A DNA stretch of 64,000 nucleotides from an uncultured Oscillospiraceae bacterium (GCA_934464775.1 CAKSKG010000005.1:1-64000), one strand, 5' to 3'; shown: positions 25,125-35,114, numbered from the stretch's first letter. Notes: generated by a model not told the origin, from the sequence alone. A program made the numbers and translations.

Positions 25125-28075
25125 TTGCCCTGCTTCTTATTTTCCTTTGCCTCGTTCATAGCGGCAACAAGGCTTCTCAGACGTATCTTAACGGCACCGA
25201 GGTTGCTGATCTCGTCGATCTTCAGCTGTGTATAAAGCTTGCCGCCCTCTTCCAGTATGGAGCGCACCTCATCGGTAGTTACGGCGTCGATTCCGCAGCC
25301 GAAGGATACCAGCTGAACAAGCTGCATATCGGGCTGTGTTGTAACATATTTTGCCGAACGGTAAAGTCTGGAGTGATATGTCCACTGATTCAGCACCTTC
25401 AGATCGGGTGTTTCCGCAAGGTGGAAAATGCTGTCCTCGGTGATGACAGCCAGACCGAGAGTTGTCATGAGCTTGTGTATACCGTGATTTATCTCGGGGT
25501 CAACGTGATAGGGACGTCCTGCAATAACGATTATCGGCAGATCATTTTCACGTGCGACCTTGATAACACGCCTGCCCTCTTCGATAAGATCGTTTCTGTA
25601 CTGCTCCAGAGCAGCCTTGCCTGCATGATAAGCTTCCTTGACCTGCTTCTTTGTGATGCCGTACTTCTTGCCGAAAAGCTTGTAGATAGTTTCGATGCAG
25701 TGAGGCTCGATATTGATATCCATGTAAGGCATATAGAAATTATCATCGTTCAGCTCGGGGATATTTGCTTTCAGCAGCTCGGGATAATATGCGACAACGG
25801 GACAGTTGTAGTTGTTTGCACTGCCGCTTTCCTTGACATTATATGTTTCGCAGGGATAGAATATCAGATCAACATTCTTTTCCAGCAGGCTGAAAATATG
25901 TCCGTGAGCAAGCTTTGCGGGATAACATACCGTATCGGAGGGGATAGTGTGCTGACCCTTGTAGTAGGTCTTTCTTGTGCTTTCCTCGGAGATGACAGTC
26001 TCAAAGCCCAGCGTCTCAAAAAGCTTGTGCCAGAAAGGCAGCTGCTCATAGTAGCCCAGCACCAGAGGCAGACCTATTCTTGCCTTAGGCTTTGCAGGCT
26101 GTGAATCCATGACCTCAACAAGGTGCCTGTACTTATACTCATACATACATGGAATGTCATTCTTGCGGACAAGTCCCGCACCCTTTTCGCAGCGGTTTCC
26201 GCTGATGAAGCGGTGTCCGTCGCTGAACTTGATAACTGTCAGGCTGCAATTTGAGCCGCAGCCGCCGCAGTGGGTCTGCTTTGATGTATATGAGAAATTC
26301 TCCAGATCCTCGGGAGAAATAAGATTCGATGTTTCGCCTGCGTGCTCCTTTGCATAAAGAGCAGCGCCGAATGCGCCCATAAGTCCCGCAATGGCAGGTC
26401 TTGTAACATTTCTTCCAAGCTCGATCTCAAAGCTGCGGAGAACCGCATCATTAAGGAATGTACCGCCCTGAACAACGATATTCTTGCCCAGCTCATCAAC
26501 GGACTTCGCACGGATAACCTTATAAATAGCATTCTTGATGATAGACGATGAAAGTCCTGCGGAGATATCCTCAACGGAAGCGCCGTCCTTCTGAGCCTGC
26601 TTTACGGAGCTGTTCATGAATACCGTACAGCGTGAACCCAAGTCAACGGGACGCTCCGCAAAAAGACCAAGCTTTGCAAAGTCTGCGATATCATAGCCCA
26701 GCGCCTGAGCAAAAGTCTGGATAAATGAGCCGCAGCCCGAAGAACAAGCCTCGTTCAGCATGATGCTGTCGATAGCGTGGTTCTTGATCTTGAAACATTT
26801 GATGTCCTGACCGCCGATATCAATGATAAAGTCAACATCGGGACAGAAGAACGAAGCAGCCTTATAGTGAGCGACTGTCTCAACGATGCCGTTGTCAACG
26901 CCCATGCCTGCCTTGATAAGATCCTCGCCGTAGCCTGTTACTGCGGAGGACTTTATATGTATGCGGTCGCCGATAAGCTTGTAGATCTCCTTCATCTGAG
27001 CGGCGATAACGTCCAGCGGCTGACCCTTGTTGGAGGTGTAGTGCTGATACAGCAGTCCGCCGTCGGGAGAGATAAGCACAAGCTTTGTTGTAGTAGAGCC
27101 TGCATCGATGCCGAGATAAGCGTCGCCCTCATATGTATTGATATCAAGGTGCTTTACATCGCTGTCGGAATGGCGCTTGATGAAGTCGGCATATTCCTGC
27201 TCGGACTTGAAAAGTCTGGGACCTGTGATGATATTGTCGCTTACCTTTGCATCCTTAACCTTGTTGATTATCTCGTCAATAGTATAGGACTCGGCATTGT
27301 CACGGGCATAAAGTGCGCAGCCGTATGCCATAAAGCAGGAAGCAAATTCGGGGAATATGGCATTCTCGGGCGAAAGCTTCAGCGTGCGCACAAATGCATG
27401 GCGAAGACCCTTGATGAATGAAAGAGGTCCGCCGAGGAAAAGCACCTTGCCTGTGATCTTTCTGCCCTGTGCCAGACCGGATACCGTCTGGTCAACAACA
27501 GCCTGGAAGATCGAAGCGGCAACGTCCGCATGATCCGCACCCTGATTCAGCAGAGGCTGGATATCCGACTTTGCGAAAACTCCGCAGCGTGAAGCGATAG
27601 GATAAAGCTTCTCGGACTGGAGCGAAAGTCTGTCCATTTCATCAACGGAAATTCCCAGCAGCGTAGCCATCTGGTCGATAAAAGCACCTGTACCGCCTGC
27701 ACATGAGCCGTTCATTCTCTGCTCCGTGCCGCCTGTAAGGAAGATGATCTTTGCGTCCTCGCCGCCCAGCTCAACAACTGCGTCGGCGTCGGGATAGCTT
27801 TCCTTTACGGCGATGAATGCACCGAATACCTCCTGAACGAAAGGCAGCTCGGCAGCATTTGCAAGACCAAGTCCCGCAGAGCCTGTTATGCTGAGATGAA
27901 ACTTTTCATCGGGATACTGCTCCGCAATGATATTGAGCTGTTCCGCAACCACTTCCCTTACCTTTGAGAAATGGCGCTCGTATTTTGAATAGATGATCTT
28001 TTTGTCGTCATCAAGAATTACTGTTTTTACCGTTGTTGAACCAACGTCAACCCCCAGTGAATAATTATGTGACAT
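25121..28075 (-). CDS. Large 2-hydroxyacyl-CoA dehydratase-type activase (tandem BadF/BcrA ATPase)
   Basis: Proteins of this class use ATP and a [4Fe-4S] cluster to inject an electron into 2-hydroxyacyl-CoA dehydratases or related double-cubane-cluster proteins. The 984-residue product has two actin-like ATPase halves, DVGSTTVKTVI/ELGGEDAKI near residue 10 and DAGSTTTKLVL/DIGGQDIKC near 320, with cluster Cys in GSCAGGTG and EACSSGCGSF. A CGGCGSNC motif follows, then a DUF2229-type domain with further Cys. Related proteins commonly reach about 1400 residues; here the C-terminal dehydratase-like part is missing and the end looks natural. No dehydratase gene is nearby. Confidence 0.85.
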   Translation of the reverse strand: MSHNYSLGVDVGSTTVKTVILDDDKKIIYSKYERHFSKVREVVAEQLNIIAEQYPDEKFHLSITGSAGLGLANAAELPFVQEVFGAFIAVKESYPDADAVVELGGEDAKIIFLTGGTEQRMNGSCAGGTGAFIDQMATLLGISVDEMDRLSLQSEKLYPIASRCGVFAKSDIQPLLNQGADHADVAASIFQAVVDQTVSGLAQGRKITGKVLFLGGPLSFIKGLRHAFVRTLKLSPENAIFPEFASCFMAYGCALYARDNAESYTIDEIINKVKDAKVSDNIITGPRLFKSEQEYADFIKRHSDSDVKHLDINTYEGDAYLGIDAGSTTTKLVLISPDGGLLYQHYTSNKGQPLDVIAAQMKEIYKLIGDRIHIKSSAVTGYGEDLIKAGMGVDNGIVETVAHYKAASFFCPDVDFIIDIGGQDIKCFKIKNHAIDSIMLNEACSSGCGSFIQTFAQALGYDIADFAKLGLFAERPVDLGSRCTVFMNSSVKQAQKDGASVEDISAGLSSSIIKNAIYKVIRAKSVDELGKNIVVQGGTFLNDAVLRSFEIELGRNVTRPAIAGLMGAFGAALYAKEHAGETSNLISPEDLENFSYTSKQTHCGGCGSNCSLTVIKFSDGHRFISGNRCEKGAGLVRKNDIPCMYEYKYRHLVEVMDSQPAKPKARIGLPLVLGYYEQLPFWHKLFETLGFETVISEESTRKTYYKGQHTIPSDTVCYPAKLAHGHIFSLLEKNVDLIFYPCETYNVKESGSANNYNCPVVAYYPELLKANIPELNDDNFYMPYMDINIEPHCIETIYKLFGKKYGITKKQVKEAYHAGKAALEQYRNDLIEEGRRVIKVARENDLPIIVIAGRPYHVDPEINHGIHKLMTTLGLAVITEDSIFHLAETPDLKVLNQWTYHSRLYRSAKYVTTQPDMQLVQLVSFGCGIDAVTTDEVRSILEEGGKLYTQLKIDEISNLGAVKIRLRSLVAAMNEAKENKKQGN

Positions 28076-28111
28076 TATCTGTATATTCCTCCCTGAATTT
28101 TTTCATATCGT

Positions 28112-29152
28112 TTATTTATTGTCCTTGTCGTCCTTATTGTTTTTTCTGCCGCGTATCTTTTTGATGCCGTCAGACATTTTCTTTTTTTCCGCATTGCTCA
28201 TGCTGCGCATTTTCTCCGACATATTAAAGTAGGACAGTCCGCAGTACAGCACCGCCAGAAGCACAAACAAAAGTGCAAAAAATCTGTCGGGAGCAAAATT
28301 GCAGGAAAAAATTATCACCGCAGCAGCCAGCACATCGGCGATCATCACAGCCAGCGCCCTGAATGCGGTGGCGTTGTCCGCAGATGAAGCGCTGCCTGCA
28401 AGCATTGCTTTTTTAAATGCGTTGTATCCCATGAACGCCGTTATAAGCGCCGCCTTGATAAATCCCCCCACCGTCAGCGGATACATTACTCCGCCGAAAA
28501 TAAGAGTCATCACCGAAGCAGCCAGCGATGTGGGAAACAAAGCCATAATGATGTATATGCCCATTCCTGCCAGCAGCATATCCGCCAGCGATCTTGCCGC
28601 CTCGCTGTTTTTGCCTGCGGCGGCATTTATGCGGAGAAACTCGTCCGCAAGGCCCTCGGGATTGGCATTTTCCGTTGCTTCAAGATCATACCAGCAAAGC
28701 TCGGTATCATCAAAGATCACGGGAATATCCCTGCCGAATTTTTCACGGATAACTCCCTCGGCAAAAAGCTGCTTTGCAATATCGGTGCAAAGCCCGATAA
28801 GCTGATACTTCCCCTCGGGACCCTTTCCCACATACATCATGAATTCATCATATTCATCTTCAAGGTTCTCGCTTCCGATGTTCTCGACTCCCTGCGAATG
28901 GAGCCATTCCTCCAGTGCGGAAGCAATATCGGGGTCGGCGGTTATTTCCGTTTTGTTCTCGCAAAGCTCCGCAAGACACCATTTCGGAACATTTCCCCTT
29001 TTTCCCTCAACTCCGAAGCCTATGTCAAAATGAGGCTTGTTCCCGTCAATGCCGTCAGTCCTTACACCGAAATACACGGCATAAACACCCTCGGCACTGC
29101 ATCGGGAGATCTCCTCCTTTATTCTTGTGTATAAAAGCTCTCTGAAATCCAT
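28112..29152 (-). CDS. Membrane protein of unknown function
   Basis: The 346-residue protein has a soluble N-terminal half of about 185 residues (acidic, mixed alpha/beta), then several hydrophobic helices (ADMLLAGMGIYIIMALF, AASVMTLIFGGVMYPLTVGG, a helix near ALAVMIADVLAAAVIIF, and FFALLFVLLAVLYCGLSYF), and a very basic tail ending KNNKDDKDNK. The ATG at 29152 follows GGGGG and is preferred over 29164. It lies 26 nt downstream of aroK and 36 nt upstream of the activase gene. No family is recognised. Confidence 0.7.
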   Translation of the reverse strand: MDFRELLYTRIKEEISRCSAEGVYAVYFGVRTDGIDGNKPHFDIGFGVEGKRGNVPKWCLAELCENKTEITADPDIASALEEWLHSQGVENIGSENLEDEYDEFMMYVGKGPEGKYQLIGLCTDIAKQLFAEGVIREKFGRDIPVIFDDTELCWYDLEATENANPEGLADEFLRINAAAGKNSEAARSLADMLLAGMGIYIIMALFPTSLAASVMTLIFGGVMYPLTVGGFIKAALITAFMGYNAFKKAMLAGSASSADNATAFRALAVMIADVLAAAVIIFSCNFAPDRFFALLFVLLAVLYCGLSYFNMSEKMRSMSNAEKKKMSDGIKKIRGRKNNKDDKDNK

Positions 29153-29178
29153 TATATCCCCCATACGGCGGAAAGGAC

Positions 29179-29673
29179 TTATAAGCCCACTGCCGCCTTT
29201 ATAGCCCTTGCGGCGCTTTCGGGAGTATCGCAGCCGTTTATCTTAACGGACGAATGCGCCGTGTAAAGCAAAACTCTCGAATTATATATCTCTTCAAGGG
29301 ATTCCTTTGTGTTTGCCGCAACGATAGGACGGTTCTTATCGCCCGATATCCTGCCGTAGCAGGTATCAAAATCCACGTCGATATATACCACAACGCCCTT
29401 TTCGGCTGCGATCTTTGCATTGATATCTTTAAGCATCGCTCCGCCGCCGCAGGCTACTATTCCGCCCTTGTCGCCAAGCTCCGAAACAGCCTCCGTTTCC
29501 ATTTCACGGAAAGCCGCCTCGCCCTTTTCCTCAAATATCTCGGGGATAGACATTCCCGCTTTTTTCTCGATATATGTATCCATATCGGTAAAGGCTCTGC
29601 CCGATATATCCGCAAGACGTCTGCCGATAGTTGATTTTCCGCAGCCCATAAAGCCGCAAAGAAATACTGTCAT
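29179..29673 (-). CDS. aroK: Shikimate kinase
   Basis: The enzyme phosphorylates shikimate in the chorismate pathway. The 164-residue product has the P-loop GFMGCGKST (residues 7-15), the shikimate-binding DMDTYIE and FREMETEA, CGGGAML, and the lid Arg in GDKNRPI. Length is normal. It sits between two unrelated hypothetical genes, and no other aro gene is present, so operon membership looks incidental. Confidence 0.95.
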   Translation of the reverse strand: MTVFLCGFMGCGKSTIGRRLADISGRAFTDMDTYIEKKAGMSIPEIFEEKGEAAFREMETEAVSELGDKGGIVACGGGAMLKDINAKIAAEKGVVVYIDVDFDTCYGRISGDKNRPIVAANTKESLEEIYNSRVLLYTAHSSVKINGCDTPESAARAIKAAVGL

Positions 29674-29691
29674 ACTTAAATTCCTTTCAGA

Positions 29692-30345
29692 TCATATATT
29701 CAAAGGCGAAGAATACGCCCTTGCCGAATATTCCATTATCTTTGAGCTCAGCTCCTCCTCAAGGCAGGCATAAAACATTGCAAAAAGCACGTCCGCAAAC
29801 CCCAGCAGGAACATATTCTTGTTGGTCATATCCGCCAGCGACGGCACCTCCGTATAAATATACGTCTTGAACCACTCGGCATTATACGGCGGCAGCGGCT
29901 TGTTCTTCCGCACAAGATAGCGGAACTCGCTGTAGCTCTCACGGATAATGTCGTTATAGTTCTGCGCACCCTTTGACATGACTATATCATACACTCTGCG
30001 TATCTGATCGTCGGTCATGAAGTCGCCGCCGATGCTGCGGATATTCCTCAGCGTCGGCAGACGAATGGCAATGCTGTATATTATCAGCGGAAGCACTCTG
30101 TTGTAAGCCTCGTTCTGCATCTCGCCGCAGGTATTTTCATCTATCCGCAGCCCCAGCGCACGAAGCCCGTCGCTTTCATTCACATTGTTAAGGACGATCT
30201 TCAGGGCGTCCTTTATGCTGACCCTGTAAAAATCCTCCTCGGCAATGGAATATATATATTTTATCGCATTGAACAGGCAGACGCCGCCTTTGATAACAGC
30301 ATCGGCAAGTCCGTTCACCGCATTGTCCTCATTGATAAAATCCAA
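29692..30345 (-). CDS. Hypothetical helical protein
   Basis: The 217-residue soluble protein is predicted mostly helical and has no motif I recognise. Distinct stretches are LPLIIYSIAIRLPTLRNIRS and MFLLGFADVLFAMFYACLEEEL. The TTG at 30345 is chosen because CGGAGGTG lies 6 nt upstream; the GTG at 30354 overlaps that site. It lies between a zinc-ribbon-like protein gene and aroK on the same strand and may share their transcript. Confidence 0.65.
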   Translation of the reverse strand: MDFINEDNAVNGLADAVIKGGVCLFNAIKYIYSIAEEDFYRVSIKDALKIVLNNVNESDGLRALGLRIDENTCGEMQNEAYNRVLPLIIYSIAIRLPTLRNIRSIGGDFMTDDQIRRVYDIVMSKGAQNYNDIIRESYSEFRYLVRKNKPLPPYNAEWFKTYIYTEVPSLADMTNKNMFLLGFADVLFAMFYACLEEELSSKIMEYSARAYSSPLNI

Positions 30346-30365
30346 AAACGGCACCTCCGTTCAAT

Positions 30366-32180
30366 TTATTTTTTTATCCTCTCCCACTGCGGCTTTCTGA
30401 TGACCCTTGCAGGCTCATCGTCCTCCTTTTTGGGATTATCCATCATGGCTTCATAAAGCGAAGCATATTTTTTCGGCATAAATGGCTTGTATTCCCTGCC
30501 GTCGCCCGTATATTTTTTCTCGGGAACTTCATCCTGCTTGGCAGGCTCCGCAAATTTCACCGATCCGGTCTGATTGCCGTCGGAGATATCAAGCCCAGCT
30601 TCACGGGCGGCAGCATACAATTCCTCACGGGAAATTTTCTTCTTGGGCGGAAGCTTCGCCCTTTCAAACCGCTGGGGGCTGAACTCCGAAAACTGCTCCT
30701 CTTCCTCGGAAATAACGCTCATGCGCTCTTCATACAGCTTTTCGGCAGAGCCGAGAAACTCCTCCAGCTGGGAAAGCGTACCGTCGCCGCTTCTCACATT
30801 TCCCATAAGATCGGAGAGATACTGCGCCCATTCCTTGAATTCGCTCTCGGACATTGCCTTTCCGATGCTTCTGTAAAGCTTTGAATATATCTCCTGGGAA
30901 CGGTTTTCAGCCGCCTCGGGAATATTTATCATGGACTTTTCAACAGGCTTTTCCGCCTTTTGAGACTGCTCATGTGGAGCGTCCGTTTTCTTTTCTTCAA
31001 GCTCCCATGCGGAAAGCAAGATATCATAATCCTCGCCGCCGTCAAAGAACCCGTCAACATTTTCCTGCTCTGCAAGAGAATGCTTGTGAGCCTTGCTTTC
31101 GTCAGCTGGCTTTTCTTCCTTAACTTCGGCAGGCTTATCGTCCACAAGCATATCCTCGGGGGCGATCTTGGACGGACGGCGCTTTTCCTCTTCTATCTGA
31201 CGGCAGCTTTTTCCGCTGGCGGTAACTCTTCCGCAGTAATATCCGTCCTCCTCGGAGGTGCATATAAAATATCTGCCGCAGTTCCTGCATTCACGCAGGA
31301 ACACGCCCTCTCTCATCATAAGGTCAAATTCAAGATCGATCAGTGCCTTGAAGCCTGAGGGCATATATACCTCCTCAGCTTCGTCCGAGGAAAGTATCTC
31401 CGAAAGCATATTGAGCTCGCTGTCGGCAGGCCGCTCAAGATTCTTGATGTACGAAAAAACGTCCATTGCACTCTGGTCGGAAAGCACCTGATTGTGTCCC
31501 TTGACGCTGCACTGGGGCACATTTTTTATCATATCCCCGACGGTATGATACACTTTTTTGGCTGTCTGACCCATGCGGAAAGCCGCTCCCGGAATAAGCG
31601 TGCGGTTATATATCCTTGCGGCAGGCATATCCTCAACGGGATAGCCCAGCTCATTTGCACTGACCGAAAAAGCAAGATCAAAATATTCCTTTCTCGCCTT
31701 CATAGTCTCAAAAGTAAATGGGTCGCCGCCGTAGATAAATTCCATTTTCGCCTTCGCATATTCTCCCATGCGGACGATATTCACCCACTGGTTAACAGCA
31801 CGTCCCGTTTTATATTCGGATATCCTGCGGAAGATCGCGCTTTCATAATTATTTTTCGGAGTAATGCAGCGTGCCCAAAGCTCTTCAAGCCCGATATGCT
31901 CGCTGCTGCATATGTACGCGATGATGCAGTCCACTGCCACGCTGTCATAATTTCCGCCAACGCAGGCTTCAATATAAGGGTGACAGCCAGAAACTGCGGA
32001 ACGTGCCGCCGACATCAGCTCCTGCGGAAGATTTCCCGTCTTATGAGCGGTCTTTCCTGCATTTATGCACTGCTCCCAGAAGAAAGTAAAATCAAACTCG
32101 GTAAAGCGCAGCAGCGTCTTTGCAATTTCAAGCCTGAAATAATTATTGTTATTGCCGATAACAAATCTGATCTTTTTCAA
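30366..32180 (-). CDS. Hypothetical protein with treble-clef-like Cys cluster
   Basis: The 604-residue protein has a folded N-terminal part (about 1-300), a Cys cluster RECRNCGRYFIC / YYCGRVTASGKSC near residues 305-335 that could hold zinc, and a long acidic, low-complexity C-terminal half rich in Glu, Lys and Pro. The cluster resembles the zinc finger of DUF6076-type proteins, but that is tentative. The TTG at 32180 follows AAGGGAG at 8 nt and is preferred over an ATG at 32216. A promoter lies at 32225-32253, making this the first gene of a possible six-gene unit. Confidence 0.7.
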   Translation of the reverse strand: MKKIRFVIGNNNNYFRLEIAKTLLRFTEFDFTFFWEQCINAGKTAHKTGNLPQELMSAARSAVSGCHPYIEACVGGNYDSVAVDCIIAYICSSEHIGLEELWARCITPKNNYESAIFRRISEYKTGRAVNQWVNIVRMGEYAKAKMEFIYGGDPFTFETMKARKEYFDLAFSVSANELGYPVEDMPAARIYNRTLIPGAAFRMGQTAKKVYHTVGDMIKNVPQCSVKGHNQVLSDQSAMDVFSYIKNLERPADSELNMLSEILSSDEAEEVYMPSGFKALIDLEFDLMMREGVFLRECRNCGRYFICTSEEDGYYCGRVTASGKSCRQIEEEKRRPSKIAPEDMLVDDKPAEVKEEKPADESKAHKHSLAEQENVDGFFDGGEDYDILLSAWELEEKKTDAPHEQSQKAEKPVEKSMINIPEAAENRSQEIYSKLYRSIGKAMSESEFKEWAQYLSDLMGNVRSGDGTLSQLEEFLGSAEKLYEERMSVISEEEEQFSEFSPQRFERAKLPPKKKISREELYAAAREAGLDISDGNQTGSVKFAEPAKQDEVPEKKYTGDGREYKPFMPKKYASLYEAMMDNPKKEDDEPARVIRKPQWERIKK

Positions 32181-32224
32181 CTGCCGCACTCCCTTCGTTT
32201 TCTGACCGTGGTTCACTTATTTCT

Positions 32225-32253
32225 ATAATAACATATTTTATGATTTTTTTCAA
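32225..32253 (-). promoter_or_regulatory. Promoter of the six-gene minus-strand unit
   Basis: On the minus strand TTGAAA (32248-32253) and TATTAT (32225-32230) are 17 nt apart. Confidence 0.65.
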
Positions 32254-32327
32254 CAGTTTTTTTCACGAAAATATTGATAGTTTGATGAAAAATACGGCAG
32301 ACGAAACTTTCTCATAAAACCGCAAAA

Positions 32328-32355
32328 GCCGCACCGTCAAAGCTACGGTGCGGCA
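32328..32355 (-). terminator. Terminator after ftsZ
   Basis: GCCGCACCGT pairs with ACGGTGCGGC and TTTTG follows on the minus strand. Confidence 0.8.
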
Positions 32356-32375
32356 AAATATACTTTTTCGTCAGA

Positions 32376-33536
32376 TCATCTCTTGAACATATCAAAAAGA
32401 TCATCATCAACAGCCGAGCTCTTCTGCTGGGGCTGATATGTATAAAGAGGAGCGGACTTTGCTGCGGGCTGAGGAGTTGTCTTTGCAGCTGTGCTTCTTG
32501 CACCTGCAAAATCCTGCATAGCCTCGTTCATGATCTTGTTGTCAACATTTACAACATCGGACTCATCAAAGCCTGCTGCAATAACAGTTACGCTGATAGC
32601 GTCGTCAAGATTCTCATCGGGAGACGAACCGAAGATGATATCAACATCGGGTGCTGCTGCCTCTTCAATTCTCTCTGCAAGGTCATTGACATCTTCAAGA
32701 TAAACATCGGGAGCAAAGCGTACATTAAGCAGCAGTCTCTTTGCGCCGGAGATAGATGTTTCCAGCAGGGGGCTGGAAATAACGCTGTTGAGAGCCTCCG
32801 CAACCTTGTCCTTGCCGGAGCCTGTGCCGACAGCCATATGTGCAAGACCAGCTGCCTTCAGTGTTGTTTCAACATCGGCAAAGTCAACGTTCATGTAGCT
32901 TTCAACGGTCACGATCTCTGCGATAGCCTTGACACCTGTTTTAAGGATATCATCGGACAGTGCAAAGGATTCCATCATTGTAAGCTTCTTTTCGGAAACC
33001 TGGAGAAGCTTGGAGTTGGGGATAACAACCAGAGCGTCAACGTGCTGTCTCAGCTCCTCGATGCCCTGCTCAGCCTTTTCCATCTTCTTCTTGCCCTCAA
33101 AGCCGAAAGGCTTTGTGACAACGCCGACGGTAAGAATGCCCATTTCCTGAGCGATAGCCGCAACAACGGGAGCTGCGCCCGTACCTGTGCCGCCGCCCAT
33201 TCCTGCTGCGATAAATACCATGTTTGCGCCCTTGATAGAGGACGAGATATCTTCCTTATTTTCCTGTGCGCTCTTTTCGCCGATCTCAGGCTTTGCGCCT
33301 GCGCCTCTTCCGCCTGTAAGCTTCTGACCGATCTGCACCTTTGTGGGAGCCTTTGACGAATTGAGAGCCATTGCATCTGTATTTACAGCTATGTAGTCAA
33401 CGCCTTCGATACCCTCTTCGATCATGCGGTTAAGAGCGTTTCCGCCGCCTCCGCCGACACCTATTACCTTGATGACAACATCGGGAGCCATCTGTATCGA
33501 AGCGAAATCCTTTTCTTCCATATCTACCTGCAGCAT
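32376..33536 (-). CDS. ftsZ: Cell division protein FtsZ
   Basis: FtsZ is the tubulin-like GTPase that forms the division ring. The 386-residue product has the phosphate-binding [13 protein letters not shown], the tubulin signature GGGTGTG (114-120) and the T7 loop [11 protein letters not shown]. The C-terminus is an Ala/Gln/Pro linker ending [10 protein letters not shown], which differs from the usual DIPxFLR-type peptide that binds FtsA, SepF and ZapA. The start at 33536 follows AGGAGG at 7 nt. It has its own promoter downstream of ftsQ. Confidence 0.97.
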   Translation of the reverse strand: MLQVDMEEKDFASIQMAPDVVIKVIGVGGGGGNALNRMIEEGIEGVDYIAVNTDAMALNSSKAPTKVQIGQKLTGGRGAGAKPEIGEKSAQENKEDISSSIKGANMVFIAAGMGGGTGTGAAPVVAAIAQEMGILTVGVVTKPFGFEGKKKMEKAEQGIEELRQHVDALVVIPNSKLLQVSEKKLTMMESFALSDDILKTGVKAIAEIVTVESYMNVDFADVETTLKAAGLAHMAVGTGSGKDKVAEALNSVISSPLLETSISGAKRLLLNVRFAPDVYLEDVNDLAERIEEAAAPDVDIIFGSSPDENLDDAISVTVIAAGFDESDVVNVDNKIMNEAMQDFAGARSTAAKTTPQPAAKSAPLYTYQPQQKSSAVDDDLFDMFKR

Positions 33537-33602
33537 TCTACTTCCTCCTGTTTATTCTGTATATTTATATCCAAGAATTTATCTTTAACATATTCAATTG
33601 AT

Positions 33603-33631
33603 ATTCTATCACACATTCCGCAATTTTTCAA
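33603..33631 (-). promoter_or_regulatory. Promoter of ftsZ
   Basis: On the minus strand TTGAAA (33626-33631) and TAGAAT (33603-33608) are 17 nt apart. Confidence 0.65.
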
Positions 33632-33722
33632 GTCCTTTAGGAAACTTTTTTATAAAATCCACTAATTAACGAAAAGAATTGTCGGAACGAGGTATAATTT
33701 CACAAATATGCATATAAGTCTG

Positions 33723-34688
33723 TCATTCCATGGTAGTTGCCACGGTGACCGTTTCCGTCTCGGAGGTCTCTGCGGGAGCTTCCGTTTCCGTTTCGGACGA
33801 GGTTATCGTCTCGCCGTTTTCGTCCGTTTCGGGCGGCTCCGTGACCTCGGCGGAGGAAGCTATATTGGATTCATAGACCCTGTTGTTTTCCTCCAGTCCC
33901 GCTTCGTCGATGAACTGTGCGCTGTCGGAAAGCATTCTCAGCGTTCCCATTGTTCCCGTGCCTATTTCCTTTGTGAGTATCTCGCCTGCGAATTTCAGCT
34001 TGTAGTCAAGATCGCTGGCAACTCCCAGCTCAACTGTGATTCGGCTGTCATACAGGAACGAAACATTGGCACGGTCGGAAATATCGATATAAGTCACATT
34101 GTCCAGACCGAATCTGTCAAATGCGTCGATAAGCTCATAGATATCATTTGTCTTGTCCTCGTCCGAGGAAACAAATTTATCGCCCGGCTCCAGTCCTGCG
34201 GCGCTGTCCGCACCGTTTATGATAAGCAGTCCCGTTTTGGGATTTGTCAGCTTTTCGAGTATCTTTCCGCCCCTGCTGATAAGATAATAGCCGTCGCTTG
34301 TCTGAACATTTGCATGGGGAATGCACGCCTCCACGGTGATGATCACGGTGCTTGGGAAGTGGCGTGACACTGCGGCACTTTCAATATATACCAGCTTTGA
34401 GGTTATATTTTCGCTGCGCTTTTTCGGATTTTCCCTGAGCATATTGTCGCCGATCTTTATTCCGCTGGCTTCAACTATTTCCTCTGCGGTATAGTTGGAG
34501 CTGCCCTCAACCTTTACGGTGGTTATATTGAAAAACACCGTGAAAGCCAGCACAAAAAAGCATATCACTGCCGCAGCAAGTATTATAAGATAGTATGTAT
34601 TGCGCCTTTTCTTTTTATTGCGCTGCATTCTGCGCTCCGCAGCGCTGACACGATCGGGCTGTCCGCCTCTTCTGTTGCCATTACTCAT
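33723..34688 (-). CDS. ftsQ: Cell division protein FtsQ/DivIB
   Basis: FtsQ/DivIB is a bitopic divisome protein that forms a complex with DivIC and FtsL. The 321-residue product has a basic cytoplasmic N-terminus, one transmembrane helix (about residues 32-55), then a POTRA domain (ITTVKVEGSSNYTAEEIVEA, HFPSTVIITVEACIP) and the FtsQ beta domain. The last 45 residues are a Thr/Glu/Ser-rich extracellular tail. Its position before ftsZ follows the usual division cluster order, but ftsA is absent between them. Confidence 0.92.
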   Translation of the reverse strand: MSNGNRRGGQPDRVSAAERRMQRNKKKRRNTYYLIILAAAVICFFVLAFTVFFNITTVKVEGSSNYTAEEIVEASGIKIGDNMLRENPKKRSENITSKLVYIESAAVSRHFPSTVIITVEACIPHANVQTSDGYYLISRGGKILEKLTNPKTGLLIINGADSAAGLEPGDKFVSSDEDKTNDIYELIDAFDRFGLDNVTYIDISDRANVSFLYDSRITVELGVASDLDYKLKFAGEILTKEIGTGTMGTLRMLSDSAQFIDEAGLEENNRVYESNIASSAEVTEPPETDENGETITSSETETEAPAETSETETVTVATTME

Positions 34689-34726
34689 AATTTATATACC
34701 ATATTCCCGAATTTATTTTTTACATC

Positions 34727-34900
34727 AGGTCTCCTCTAAAACCCATAGTGCCTCAGATGCGCAGTCAGATTTTTCGTCAGCTTGTATAGAAATTTCGCAG
34801 GCATACTGCCGTATGTCAAGAAATTTATGTGCAAGATGACGGAAAATCTGCAAGCAGATGAGGTGCTAAGGCTTTAGCCGCTGGTTTTTAGAGGTGACCA
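34727..34900 (-). repeat. MITE-like repeat, family 2 copy B (174 bp)
   Basis: This is the inverted copy of 21577-21750, with the same length, the same terminal inverted repeats and the same central hairpin. The core is at about 34790-34826. Confidence 0.85.
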
Positions 34901-35114
34901 TTATATTTTTGCGGCACTCACAGCCGCAAAACAGTAAAACCACTATCTATTATAACAAAACAATTTCATTTCGTCAACAATATTATATAAAGATTTTCGC
35001 CCCTTATATACGATTTTACCGTGCAAAACGCACTAATCGGCATTTTTTCGGTCACTGCACGCTGTAACCTTTCTGTACCGTTTTCAATTTATTTGTAAAT
35101 TTTCCGAAATAATA

